From: Balaenoptera acutorostrata
Taxonomy: Eukaryota; Chordata; Mammalia; Artiodactyla; Balaenopteridae
Direction of reading: 5' to 3'
Length of the DNA stretch: 64,000 bases
NCBI RefSeq assembly: GCF_949987535.1
Contig: NC_080079.1
Coordinates: forward strand, 49,401,000 to 49,464,999
Of the stretch, positions 46,316 to 56,640 are shown piece after piece (the stretch's first letter is position 1; each line of letters starts with the position of its first letter). The notes below the pieces were generated by a model. It was not told the DNA's origin. It saw only the letters and a program-made list of their open reading frames with translations, and searched no databases. The position numbers were made by a program, and so were the translations under genes.

Positions 46316-48630
46316 TGTGGAAGAATACAGTCATTTAAGGAAAAAAAAGGTGATTAAATGATCAGTTGTAAACCACCAGAAGATAGTAAGAGCAGATTCT
46401 ATGGGCAGGTGTAACAAACGTGGATTTTAAACCAGTCTCCTATGACACATACACTGCATGAACATTAGGAAAGTAGGGGCATGAAAGAGATGGAATCAGT
46501 TTAAGAAACAATTCCTATTCTAAAGTTTAAAACATCAAGCAAAACTCTACCGATAAACTCATCTAAGACTGAACACCTCCAGTATCTCTTATTTTTTCAG
46601 AAGAAAAAAGGGACTACAAAAGAGATACTTTTTTTTTCAATTACAGTGGTTGAAGAGTGACAGATAATTTTTGTAATTCTGAAATTTCAGTAATATACAA
46701 ATGAGTTGGAGGAAAAAGAACATAAATGAACTCATGAAGACCGTAAGTTAATTTACACATAAATATATATGAAGATAGCACACTAAATCAAAATCAGCAA
46801 CATTTCATATATCATATTAATAATGGGTTTCATAGAATTAAGTTCTCTCTGCAATGCTTTACTATACTAGTGGCTGTGCTAGTATATAATGCTATAAGGC
46901 ACAACCATTAAGTCCAGCCCCAAAGTCAACCCCTCCACATTTAATGACTTAGAAGGCTATCCTGGGATTTCTCTGCGGAACAAATTTTAAAATTTTACTC
47001 AACATAACTGAGTAAATACTTCTCGTTGCCTCCTCCACACTATCTAGGATTCTACAGCCTTATAACTATGATAATATCGTGCCGATAAGTATGTCAGTTC
47101 TTTTTATGTGTGACTGCCCTTTCTCATTCCTGATAGACATGAAAATGTTGTCTTATCTTTCTCCCAAACTTTGCAATGATATTATTTTCTCTGCCAATTG
47201 TTTCCCCCCTTTTCTACTCTTAATCCTATTTCATTTCTCTAATAACTGCTATAATGTATACATAATGAATATATACTGTATATGTAAGAATACTGGTACC
47301 CAAACTCTCACCCTGAGAAAAAACTAAAACCACATACAATAGAATTTCAAATAGGGAATTTTATGAGATAAGACTTCATTATGCTAACAAATTGCTTTCC
47401 CTTTTAATGGTGAACTAGGTAATTTAGACCAACTCTCCTACTGAGAGCAAAGAGAAAAACTGAACATCCCCTTCCCCGAGGCAAAATTAGAAAAACAAAC
47501 ATAAATACCTCTTTGAAGGCATCACAGTGCTAAAAAGGCAGTAAAAAAAAGTATGGAGGCTAAGATCAGGGACAGCAAGAAAATCTTCAGAGGTAAGCCA
47601 GACACGTGGTGGCCATTTTCTCAGGGGGCATCTGCCCATCCCATAAAGGTGGCTAACAAGCCGAGCGGAACTTTTCATAGATTTACAAGGCTGGCACAGA
47701 ACGGGTGTTAAATATCAGAGGTAAGGAACCAACAAAGTATGGGGGTACGGAAATACGGGGCTGGTAACACCCCTGGTTTTATGTTGGGACCCCGAAGGGT
47801 AACATCCTAGGATTAAAGAAAAAATAAAATAGACCAGCCTTGGCAGACTCTGGAGTGCCGAGCTTTGAAACATTTTTGTCTCTGGCTGGATTAAGATGAT
47901 CCTTAAATTACTTCTGTAATTTTTCACATATAATGTCTTAATAAAAAGGAGGAGACTAAGACAACATGATAAAAACTTACAATAGCCTACAGAAAAACAC
48001 ACAGGATCTAGATAATAAAGTTATCCAATACAGACATGCTTAATATATTAAAATAATTTTTTTTAACTGTGGGCCATGAAAGACTGGCCCTGTACAAAAC
48101 CCTGCTAACTTCAAAATTTCAAATCATACTTCATTTCCTAATCCTTAAATTCATCTGATTAATTCTTTAGGAATTCCCACAGTTGTTCTAAACCCTCCTT
48201 TGGTCCACATACATCAAAAAAGAACACAATGCCTACTAAAGTAAAAAAAAAATCAGTCTTCCAATCTAAAAGGAATTCATGTGCCCACAGACAGGCCCTC
48301 TAGCCTGCCCTATTGGAACATTCCCCAAGAGGGGGCACATCCCACTAAACTGCCACCAGAGAGTGAACTGCTGCAGGGAGCCACAAGCTCAAATCAGAGG
48401 TTTTCAAGCATTTTACATCACAACCCGTTACATATACACCTCTGTATATATCTATATGTAAGTACACTCAACTGAAACACAAATTTCATAAAACAATTCT
48501 TAGCTATAGTAAATAAGCAAGACAGAGTGACTAACGTAAGGACAGACATACAGATTAATGGAATAAAACTGAGAGTCCAGAAAAAAAAATTTTTTTAAAC
48601 AAGAATAAGACATTAATAAGAAAGCACAGT
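46316..48630. other. Unannotated stretch with a GC-richer patch
   Basis: Mostly AT-rich with no recognised repeat. The 47560-47810 segment is richer in GC and CpG than its surroundings and is open on the minus strand (47487-47678). Two strong plus-strand donor-like sites ('cagaggtaagc', 'cagaggtaagg') sit near 47590 and 47718. No full exon is supported. Confidence 0.4.
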
Positions 48631-48631
48631 A

Positions 48632-48821
48632 TAGTTGACCCTTGAACCCCCACCATGCAGTTGAAAATCTAGGTATAACTTTACAGTTAGCTCTTTTTAT
48701 CCACATCCGCATCCTTGGATTCATCCAACCCTGTATCTTGTAGGGTTACGTATTTATTGAAAAAATCTGCATATAAGTGGACCAGTGCAGTTCAAACCCA
48801 TGTTGTTCAAGGGTCAACCGT
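48632..48821. mobile_element. Tigger-type miniature DNA transposon with exact TIRs
   Basis: 'gttgacccttgaac' (48634-48647) and 'gttcaagggtcaac' (48805-48818) are exact inverted ends, flanked by TA. The interior has 'tccgcatccttggattcatc'. This is a non-autonomous Tigger family member, about 190 bases long. Confidence 0.88.
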
Positions 48822-48822
48822 A

Positions 48823-50478
48823 TTTTCAACAAATAGTGCTGGGACAACTACATATCCATATGCCAAAGAATGAAGTCTGATCCTTTCCTCACATCGCACA
48901 CAAATTAACTCAAAATGAATCACAGACATAAGAGCTAAAACTATAAAACTCTTTGAAGAAGACACAGGAGTGATCTTCATTACTTTGAGTTAGGCAGTGG
49001 TTTCTAAGATACAACACCAAAAGCACAAGCAACAAAGAAAAAATGTATAAATTGGATTTCAATAAAATTAAAATCTTTTGTGCTGTAAATGATAACATCA
49101 AGAAACTGAAAAGACAACCACCAAAACAGAAGATATTTGTGACTCACCTGTTTGATAAGGAACTTGTATCTAGACTATATAAAGAACACTTACAACTTAA
49201 TAAAAAGATAAATAACCCAATTTTTTAAATGAGCAAAGGTCTGAATGAACATTTATTTCTCCCAAGACATACAAAGCACATGAAAATATGATCTACATCA
49301 TTACCCATCAGAGAAATGGGAATCAAAACCACAATGAGATACCATTTCATACCCATTAAGGATGGCTGTATCAAAAGACAGACAAAAACAAGCATTAACA
49401 AGATGTAGAGAAACTGGAACCTTCATACCTTGCTGGTGGGAATGTAAAATGGTGCAGCCACCCTGAAAAACAGTTTGGCAGTTCCTCCAAGTGTTAAACA
49501 TGGAATTAGCCGTACGACCAGCAACTCCAATCCTAGTGATATACCCAAGAGGACTGAAAACATACATCACACAGAAACTTGTGTATGAATGTTCATGATA
49601 ATATTACTTATTTTATTTAAGTACTATTTTTTAAAATTTATTTATTTATTTATTTTACTCTTGGCCACGTCTGGTCTTAGTTGCGGCACGTGGGGTCTTC
49701 GCTGCGGCATGTGGGATCTTTTGTTGCAGCACGTGGGCTTCTCTCTAGTTGTGGCATGCGGGTTTTCTCTCTCTAGTTGTGACGCGTGGGCTCCAGGGTG
49801 CGTGGTCTCTGTAGTTGTGGCACGCGGGCTCCAGAGTGCATGGGCTCTGTAGTTTGAAGCATGTGGTCTCTCTAGTTGAGGCACGTGGGCTTAGCTGCCC
49901 CGCAGCATGTGGGATCTTAGTTCCCCGACCAGGGATCGAACCTGTGTCCCCTGCATTGGAAGGCAGATTCTTCACCACTGGACCACCAGGGAAGTCCCTA
50001 TGATATTATTACTTATTACAGCCAAATGCGCATCAACTGAAGAGAGGATAAATAAAATGTGATATATCTGTACAAAGGAATACTATTAGACCATAGAAAG
50101 TAATGAAGTACTGATACATGCTACAAGATGAATGAACCCTGAAAACATTATGCTAAGTGAAATAAGCAGTCACAAAAGACTACATGCTACATAATGTCCA
50201 GAATAGGCAAAATTTTTATAGAGACAGAAAGTAGAAGATAAGTAGTTACTTGGGACTGGGGCAGGGAGTGTGGGTGTGTACATGTGCACACGCAGGAATG
50301 GAAAATGACTGCTAATAAGCATGGAGTTTCTTTCAGGAGTGACAAACATGTTCTAAAATTAGATTGTGGTGATTGCATTACTTCATGAATATATGAGAAA
50401 GACTGTGAACTGCATACTTCAAATAGATGAACTGTAATGACATGTGAATGAAATCTCAATAAAGCTGTTTAAAAATTC
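48823..50478 (+). mobile_element. L1 3' half, forward, with SINE inserted
   Basis: ORF2 end phrases: 'agtgctgggacaactacata' near 48835, 'gacaccattaca'-type degraded text, 'tggtgggaatgtaaaatggt' near 49435, then, after the SINE (49627-49998), 'acaatagcc'-like and 'gattgtggtgattgcattac' near 50363, ending 'gtgaatgaaatctcaataaa'. Frames are broken. Confidence 0.85.
49627..49998 (-). mobile_element. CHR-type SINE, divergent subfamily, reverse
   Basis: The TTTA tail is at the left. The body is made of 'gcggcatgtgggatctt' and 'ctctagttgtggcacg' units, unlike the other long copies, and the head ends 'ccaccagggaagtccc'. It inserted into the plus-strand L1, with an approximate duplication of 'atgat...attacttatt'. 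It is one of the longer copies, at about 370 bases. Confidence 0.92.
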
Positions 50479-51369
50479 TTATCTTAGTCCCTTATTACTT
50501 GTGATACACTCTGACATTTTCTATTGCATTTCATTTAAAAATACAACACTAGTCGTGATCTCTTAAATTCCTTCTATGACCCACAAATGGGTCAAGACTG
50601 GCAATTTAAAAAACACTGCCACAGAGTCATCCAACGATCGAACTGATGGCCACCTTCTCCTACCTAGTAGCAGGATTCATACCATCACATCTCACATCCC
50701 AGAAAAAGTCCTATTCTTCCTGGTCATCTATTATTCCCCAAACTGTCATTGCCACACTGCTGTGTATATCCTCCATTTTACCCAATTCCTCATCCCCCAC
50801 CCCCCAAATCCTTTACTGGACCTTCTGAAATTCCTAATTTGTGACCAGCAAACAGCCAATTTATACTATCCTTACTATTCCTTCTCATCATCTACCTTCC
50901 CTCCAATTCTCCCATTGATTTAGGACGTCAGCAACTGGTTCATAGTATGTACCCTTACTCCTCTCACCATTTGCTGACTTTACCATTCATGCAGACTGAC
51001 TGACTCCTTTAATACTTCAGCCCCTTTAATTCTTTGGTCTCCTCTTTTCCCTCTATTCCACCTCAGCAGCCCATCCCAAGGCTACCCTGGACATTATCAT
51101 TGCCAGAAACTATGATATCTGTCAAATCTCTATTTCAAGCATCCCACTCTGACCACCACATTCAATCCTTCTAGTTCTCTTACTTCATCTGAGCACTACC
51201 CACAATTCTAATTGAAATTTCCAATACATTGATGCTACCACTTCCTTACTATGCATCCTGACTTCACCTCCTTTCTTGTCCATGTTAGATTTCATGATTC
51301 ATCATCACTCCTCTATAAGCACTCCTTCTAAAAGCCCTCATTTCCCTCTTCCTTTTCATTTAAAAAAAA

Positions 51370-51808
51370 ATGTTCTTAATTAAAAAAATGTTATATTGAA
51401 GTATAGTTAATTTACAATATAATATTAGTTTCAGGTGTACAGCATAGTGACTCAGAATTTTTACAGATCATACTCCATTAAAGGTTATTACAAGACAATG
51501 GATATATTTCCCTGTGCTATACAATATATCCTTGTTGCTTACCTATTTTATACATAGTAGTTTTTATCTCTTAAATCCCATACCCCTATCATGCCCTTCC
51601 TCCCTTCCTTCCCCCTACTGGTAACCACTAATTTGTTTTCTATATCTGTGAGTCTGTTTCTGTTTTGCTATAGACATTCATTTGTTTTACTTTTTAGATT
51701 CCACATATAAGTGATACCATACAGTATTTGACTTCCTCTGTCTGACTTATTTCACTAAGCACAATATTCTCTAGGTCCATCCACGCTGCTGCAAATGGCA
51801 GAATTCCA
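51370..51808 (-). mobile_element. L1 3' end, reverse
   Basis: 'taatttacaatataatatta' near 51408, 'tttcaggtgtacagcatagt' near 51430, 'ccctgtgctatacaatatat' near 51511 and 'ctaggtccatccacgctgct' near 51771 are the reverse complement of an L1 tail, closely related to the copy at 4735-5222. Confidence 0.92.
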
Positions 51809-51819
51809 CTCTTTCATAC

Positions 51820-52212
51820 TGACCTAGTTTTATGTGTCAACTTGGCTGGGCTACAGTCCTGTTATTCAATCAAACACGAATCTAAGTGTTGCTGTGAAGG
51901 TACTGCAGATGTGGTTAAAGTCCACAGTTGACTTTAAGTTGATTATCCTCAATAATGTTGGTGCACCTCATCCACTAGTTGAAAGGCCTTAAGAGCACAA
52001 CTGAGGTTTTCCTAAGGAAGACAAAATTTTGCTTCAAGATTGCAGCATCAGCTCCTGTCCAAGAGATTCTTGCCAGCCTGCCCTACAGATTTCTGACTTG
52101 TCATCCCCCATAATTGTGTAAGCAAATGCCTTGAAATTTCTTCATATACACATACACACAATTATATCTCCTACTGATTCTGTTTCTCGGGAGAACTGTG
52201 ACACTTGGCAAA
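51820..52212 (+). repeat. Old LTR-like repeat (family A), second copy
   Basis: 'tttatgtgtcaacttggctg' near 51830, 'aaaggccttaagagcacaac' near 51983 and 'tgattctgtttctcgggaga' near 52175 match the family of 2612-3222. This copy lacks the microsatellite expansion. Confidence 0.6.
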
Positions 52213-52916
52213 ACCTCACTCCAGAGGAACTGAACCATCTGCCTTACCTGTGCTTGTATCTAACCACATAAATAATGCTGGGGGGTGGGTAATCTCAAAA
52301 CCAGGCTGACTGATATCACTTTAAATTCAAGACTTCTAACCATTAAATGAATAATCAATACTTCTTAGCAAACTAATTCAAAGACTCCCATCCCCCTCTG
52401 GCCATACCAATCTCAATGAGAAAACAGAAACCATGAGAGAAGATGAAAGCCAAGAGGATAAGCCTTCATCTTCCAGCCACCAAATTCCCTTGGAAGAACA
52501 CACAGCTTTTTCGCATTCTCTCCTATCTGATGGAAGACCTCTCTCTAACAAAGGCCAACCTCTCTATCTGTGCTCTCCATCTCCTTTCCTGCATATTCTC
52601 CTTTTTACTAACTGGACCGTATATTTTTCTTACCTACCAACCCACTTCTCTGTTCCACTTCATAGACGTATGAGAGAAATAACATTTGCAAATTTTCATA
52701 TAATCTGGAATTAGGGAAAGACTTGCTAACCATGGCATATAATTTAGAAGTCAGTAAAGACTGGTAAGCTTAACTACTGAGAAAAAAAAAAACAACAACA
52801 GCATGACAAAACCATCATAAGCAAATTTAAAAGGCAAATGATAAATTGGAAAAAATATTTCCAAAAAATAGCACAGAGCTATTTCCCTATAAAAATAAAT
52901 CCGATAGGGCTTCCTT

Positions 52917-53242
52917 GGTGGCACAGTGGTTAAGAATCCGCCTGCCAATGCAGGGGACATGGGTTTGAGCCCTGGTCTGGGAAGATCCCACATGCAGCGG
53001 AGCAACTAAGCCTGTGTGCCACAACTACTGCGCCTGCACCCTAGAGCCCACGAGCCACAACTACTGACGCCCACATGCCTAGAGCCCATGCTCCACAACA
53101 AGGGAAGCCACTGCAATGAGAAGCCCGTGCACCGCAACGAAGAGTAGTAGCCCCCGCTCGCCGCAACTAGAGAAAGCCCGCGTGCAGCAATGAAGACCCA
53201 ACGCAGCCAAAAATAAGTAAATAAAATTAAAAAAAAAAAAAA
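52917..53242 (+). mobile_element. CHR-type SINE, long form, forward
   Basis: It starts 'gggcttccttggtggcacag', has the complete body including 'gaagagtagtagcccccgct' and an A-rich tail ending about 53242. Target-site duplications are not clear. It lies inside a forward L1. Confidence 0.95.
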
Positions 53243-53652
53243 GAATCCTACAAATCTAAGAGAATGAGTAACAAAGCAATTAAAAAATAGGCAAGGATAT
53301 AGATAGTTCATAATAAAAATACCATTAGTCCTTAAAAGACGAAAGATGTTTAATCTCACTTATACTGGCAATGAGGAAAGAAGCAGGCATCCTCACACAG
53401 GGCTGGTGGAATGTGTAGAAGTGAAACAACCTCTACAGATGGCCCTTCAGTAATATCTATCAAAATTATAAATGCACATACACTCTGACCTAGCAATTCC
53501 ACTTCTGGAGGTGTATCCCACACGTCTATACAAGTGTGAAATTATGTATGCACAAGGTAATCCACGGCACCATGGCTTTTGATAGCAAAAGACTGAAAAC
53601 AACCTAAATGTACCTCAAAAAGGGACTACTTAAATATATGCTACACCTGTAA

Positions 53653-53711
53653 CCTGTATGATGTATGATGACCTGTATGATATATGATGACCTGTATGGC
53701 CTGTATGATGG
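53653..53711 (+). repeat. 19-bp minisatellite
   Basis: Two near-identical 19-base units ('cctgtatgatgtatgatga' at 53653-53671 and the next at 53672-53690, one difference) are followed by two partial units beginning 'cctgtatg'. It lies at the junction between the L1 and the MaLR LTR. Confidence 0.85.
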
Positions 53712-53714
53712 TGT

Positions 53715-54065
53715 TACTGACCGAATTTTTGAATCTTCCCCAAATTCTTATGTTGAAGCCCTAACCCCTAGGTAATAACCTAGGTAATCAGGTTTACAAG
53801 GTCAATCAATCAGGTCATGAGGATGGGGCCCCCATAATGGGAATAGTGTTGTAAAACGAGGAAGAGAGAGTAGAGCACTCTTTCTTCATGTGAGGACACA
53901 GTGAGAAGGTGACATCTGAAAGCCAGGAAGAGTCCTCACCAGGAACCAAATCTCTTGGCACCTTGATCTTGAACTTCCCAGCCTCTAGAACTGTGAGAAA
54001 TAAATGTCAGTTCTTTAAACCAGCCAGTCTATGGTATTTTGTTGTAGCAGCCCAAGCTAAGAAAA
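53715..54065 (+). repeat. MaLR (MLT1-like) solo LTR
   Basis: 'tcatgaggatggggccccca' near 53815, 'catgtgaggacacagtgaga' near 53888, 'gcctctagaactgtgagaaa' near 53981 and 'tatggtattttgttgtagca' near 54030. It is complete at both ends, about 350 bases, and inserted into the plus-strand L1. No viral coding sequence. Confidence 0.82.
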
Positions 54066-54799
54066 ATGGTATACCATGAAGGTGTTAAAAAAAAAAAGGA
54101 TAAGCATGATGTTTATGTACTAATAGGACTAATATGAAATCACCTCTAAGCTAGACAGTTAAGTTAAAAACAAAAGGTGAAGGGTATGTGCATGGTATGC
54201 ATCTTACATAAAAAATGGGGGAGGCAGAGGACATATATATGTAAGATACATAATCCCTCACTGGCAATTCTGAAATCCATAAAGCTCTGAGAAATACAAG
54301 CTTCTTATAAGTTTAGTACAAACCTATTTGGTGTCAAGCCTGACCAAAAATTCCATAAGACTATTTATAATTTTTATTTATCCTTACTGTACTATTTATG
54401 CTTTCAATTCAGAAATATTAATGTGTTTGATTATGGGATGCTACACTACCTCCCACTAGGGATTTTGGATAATACAGCAGATGCACTATATTACCTTTTC
54501 ACAGTCCTCCCTCACCGCCCCCCCACAAAAAAAACCCCCCAAACCTTAATTCTGAAATACATCTGGACCAAAGGTTTTGGAAAGGAATTATATACCTGTA
54601 TATTTATCTGCACACACATAAACGATCTTTGGAAGGATTCACAGGAAACCTAACACTGTTTCCATGCAAGGGAATGGGGTGGCTGGGCTGCACAGAGTGG
54701 AAAGGAAACTTTTTACTGTATATCTACTTAAATCTTTGGAATTCTGAATCAAAGTGATTATACTACTTAGTCAAAAGATAAATAAAATGTAAATAAACT

Positions 54800-56380
54800 A
54801 AAATCACTAAGACTTCTAAATTCTCAACAGTAACAGACAAAGCCAGATGCTTTGGTTTTTGTTTTGACTGAAAAGAGACCCTTAAGTCACAGGGAGATCT
54901 ATACAGTGGTGGCTTTCCTTTATCTCACTTTTGGTTGACCCAAATGGCATTTGAGAGGGAATCACCCTCTCAGGAGCAAGGCAGGGAATGGTGGGTTTCC
55001 ACTCCCATTAATAGCTTTTAGGAAATAGCAATCTCCTGATGCTTTTGATGCCTCATGCCAAGCAAAGCAGGTGTGCTTGACTGTTTTTCTTTTCTAGTGT
55101 CCCCAGAAATATGACGGGGCTCAGGTCTCCCAGCAACAGGAAGCAGTGAAGCCCACACTTCTCAATATCAGAGAAAGGCTTAAGAAAGTACTACCATAAA
55201 TCTAACCTTCAGTCTTCAGAGCTTCAATCAATACAGTAGAGCTGGAGGACTCCACTTAACATTTGACTAGCATCTTTTCTACTACCTATCTTCATACTTT
55301 TCATTTACTTATTTTGATGTCCTGTTGTGTTCCAAAATGGATGAGGTGACTATAAAGTTTGCCTTTTCTTCTGATTTAGATTTTGACTAATCTGTACCAC
55401 ACTCTCAACTTTAACCAGAAATCAAGAGAGAAGACATCTCGCTTTTTGTGGTTTATCTAGTCAGTATATTTAAAAGGCAGGCTAGAGATATATGGTTCAG
55501 AAGTCCCCAAATGCCCCAACATCCAGCTCTCAGGCCTGATGCCTAAAGAAATTCCCAATGAAATGCCTAACAATACTTTGTTTCTTGTATTAGGACATAA
55601 ATGCACTTATGTTTGTTCTCGTCTCCCATCAAGTTATGCTCATTGAAAGTAGAGACTGACTTCGACTTCCTGTGGCCCCTACATCACTTAATACCTGGTT
55701 TGGTATAGAGTGGCTTCTCAATAAATACTGCCTGTGCAAACCCAGCATCATCTCATAGTTGCTGTCTGCAAGAAGGAGCAAGAAATTTGATGTACCAATA
55801 TAACCATAGAAATACTACACAGAAAATTTAGAAAAACATAGAAAAGAAAGATAATATTTCCAGATGCTACTTAATAACCTCTAGAAAATGGTTAATGAAC
55901 TGTTGTGGTTACCCAGTCTCTACAAATTTGCAATTTTCACACAGAGTCAAAGATTTCAGTAAGATTAAATTTAAAAGATGAACAGTATTCCATTTTCTTC
56001 AAATGTGGGTACATTTGATAAACTATTCACAGCTCCTGGATTCCCATTCCTTTAGAGATCTGTCAAAATAAACCTACGAAAGCTTAGGCAATTCTCTGCA
56101 GTGGGAAAGGTAAACGTGGAAAAACTTTGTGTTAGAGAATGTGGCAAATTTTCCCTTTAATATTGCTTTGGGAACATTTCCAAATTTTAAGGCAGAGAGG
56201 ATTACTGATCCAAATGTTAAATCATTTCAATCAATTCAGATTAGATGACAGGATCAAATTTTAAATAAACCCCCAGAGATGCAGAGGGGAAAAAAAACTG
56301 GTATATTCTGGAGAATTTGAACGTATACTGTACATCAAATTAGTTTTAAATTTACTTGGCATTTTGCATTTGTTCCAAGT
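54800..56380. other. Unannotated stretch
   Basis: No gene or confident repeat except an L2-like 3' piece near 55590-55740 ('ggcttctcaataaatactgc'). Apparently non-coding on both strands. Confidence 0.4.
55590..55740 (+). repeat. L2-like 3' end
   Basis: 'cattgaaagtagagactgac' near 55642 and 'tcaataaatactgcctgt' near 55719 resemble the closing part of L2. Short and decayed. Confidence 0.45.
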
Positions 56381-56394
56381 TAAAAATAATTAGT

Positions 56395-56640
56395 GATAAC
56401 AATAGCTAAAATTTCCTTAGTACTTAAATCTAGTGTTCCAGGTACTGTAGTTGCAGTACCTAATTTAATCCTCATAGCCCTATGAGACTATATGCTATTA
56501 TCATTTTCATTTGACAGATAATAAAACAGGCCGAAAGATGTTACAAAACCTGAACTAGCCTACGCCATATAGTTAATTAGATTTGGAGCATGGATTGTAA
56601 CTCAGGGCTGACTCTATAACATCCATGCTAGCAACCACTA
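56395..56640 (-). repeat. MIR SINE, reverse
   Basis: 'tgttccaggtactgtagttg' near 56434, 'cctaatttaatcctcatagc' near 56459, 'cattttcatttgacagataa' near 56502 and 'gattgtaactcagggctgac' near 56592 form the reverse complement of a MIR. Confidence 0.85.

Larger units (their letters stand above)
50590..52715 (+). repeat. L2 LINE tract, forward, interrupted by L1 and LTR-like insertions
   Basis: C/T-rich L2-like sequence covers 50590-51365 ('catcccactctgaccaccac' near 51140) and about 52380-52715 ('gccaaccacctctc'-type text, 'ttttactaactggaccgtat' near 52602). Between them lie an L1 tail (51370-51808) and an LTR-like element (51820-52212). That the two halves are one element is an inference. Confidence 0.55.
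52770..54800 (+). mobile_element. L1 3' half, forward, broken by SINE and LTR
   Basis: L1 ORF2-end sequence on both sides of the SINE at 52917: 'ctgacctagcaattccactt' near 53487 and 'caacctaaatgtacctcaaa' near 53600. After the LTR, 'gatcaggttcacaggaaacc'-like text near 54630 and 'ttttactgtatatctactta' near 54711 form the 3' end. Frames are broken. Confidence 0.75.
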
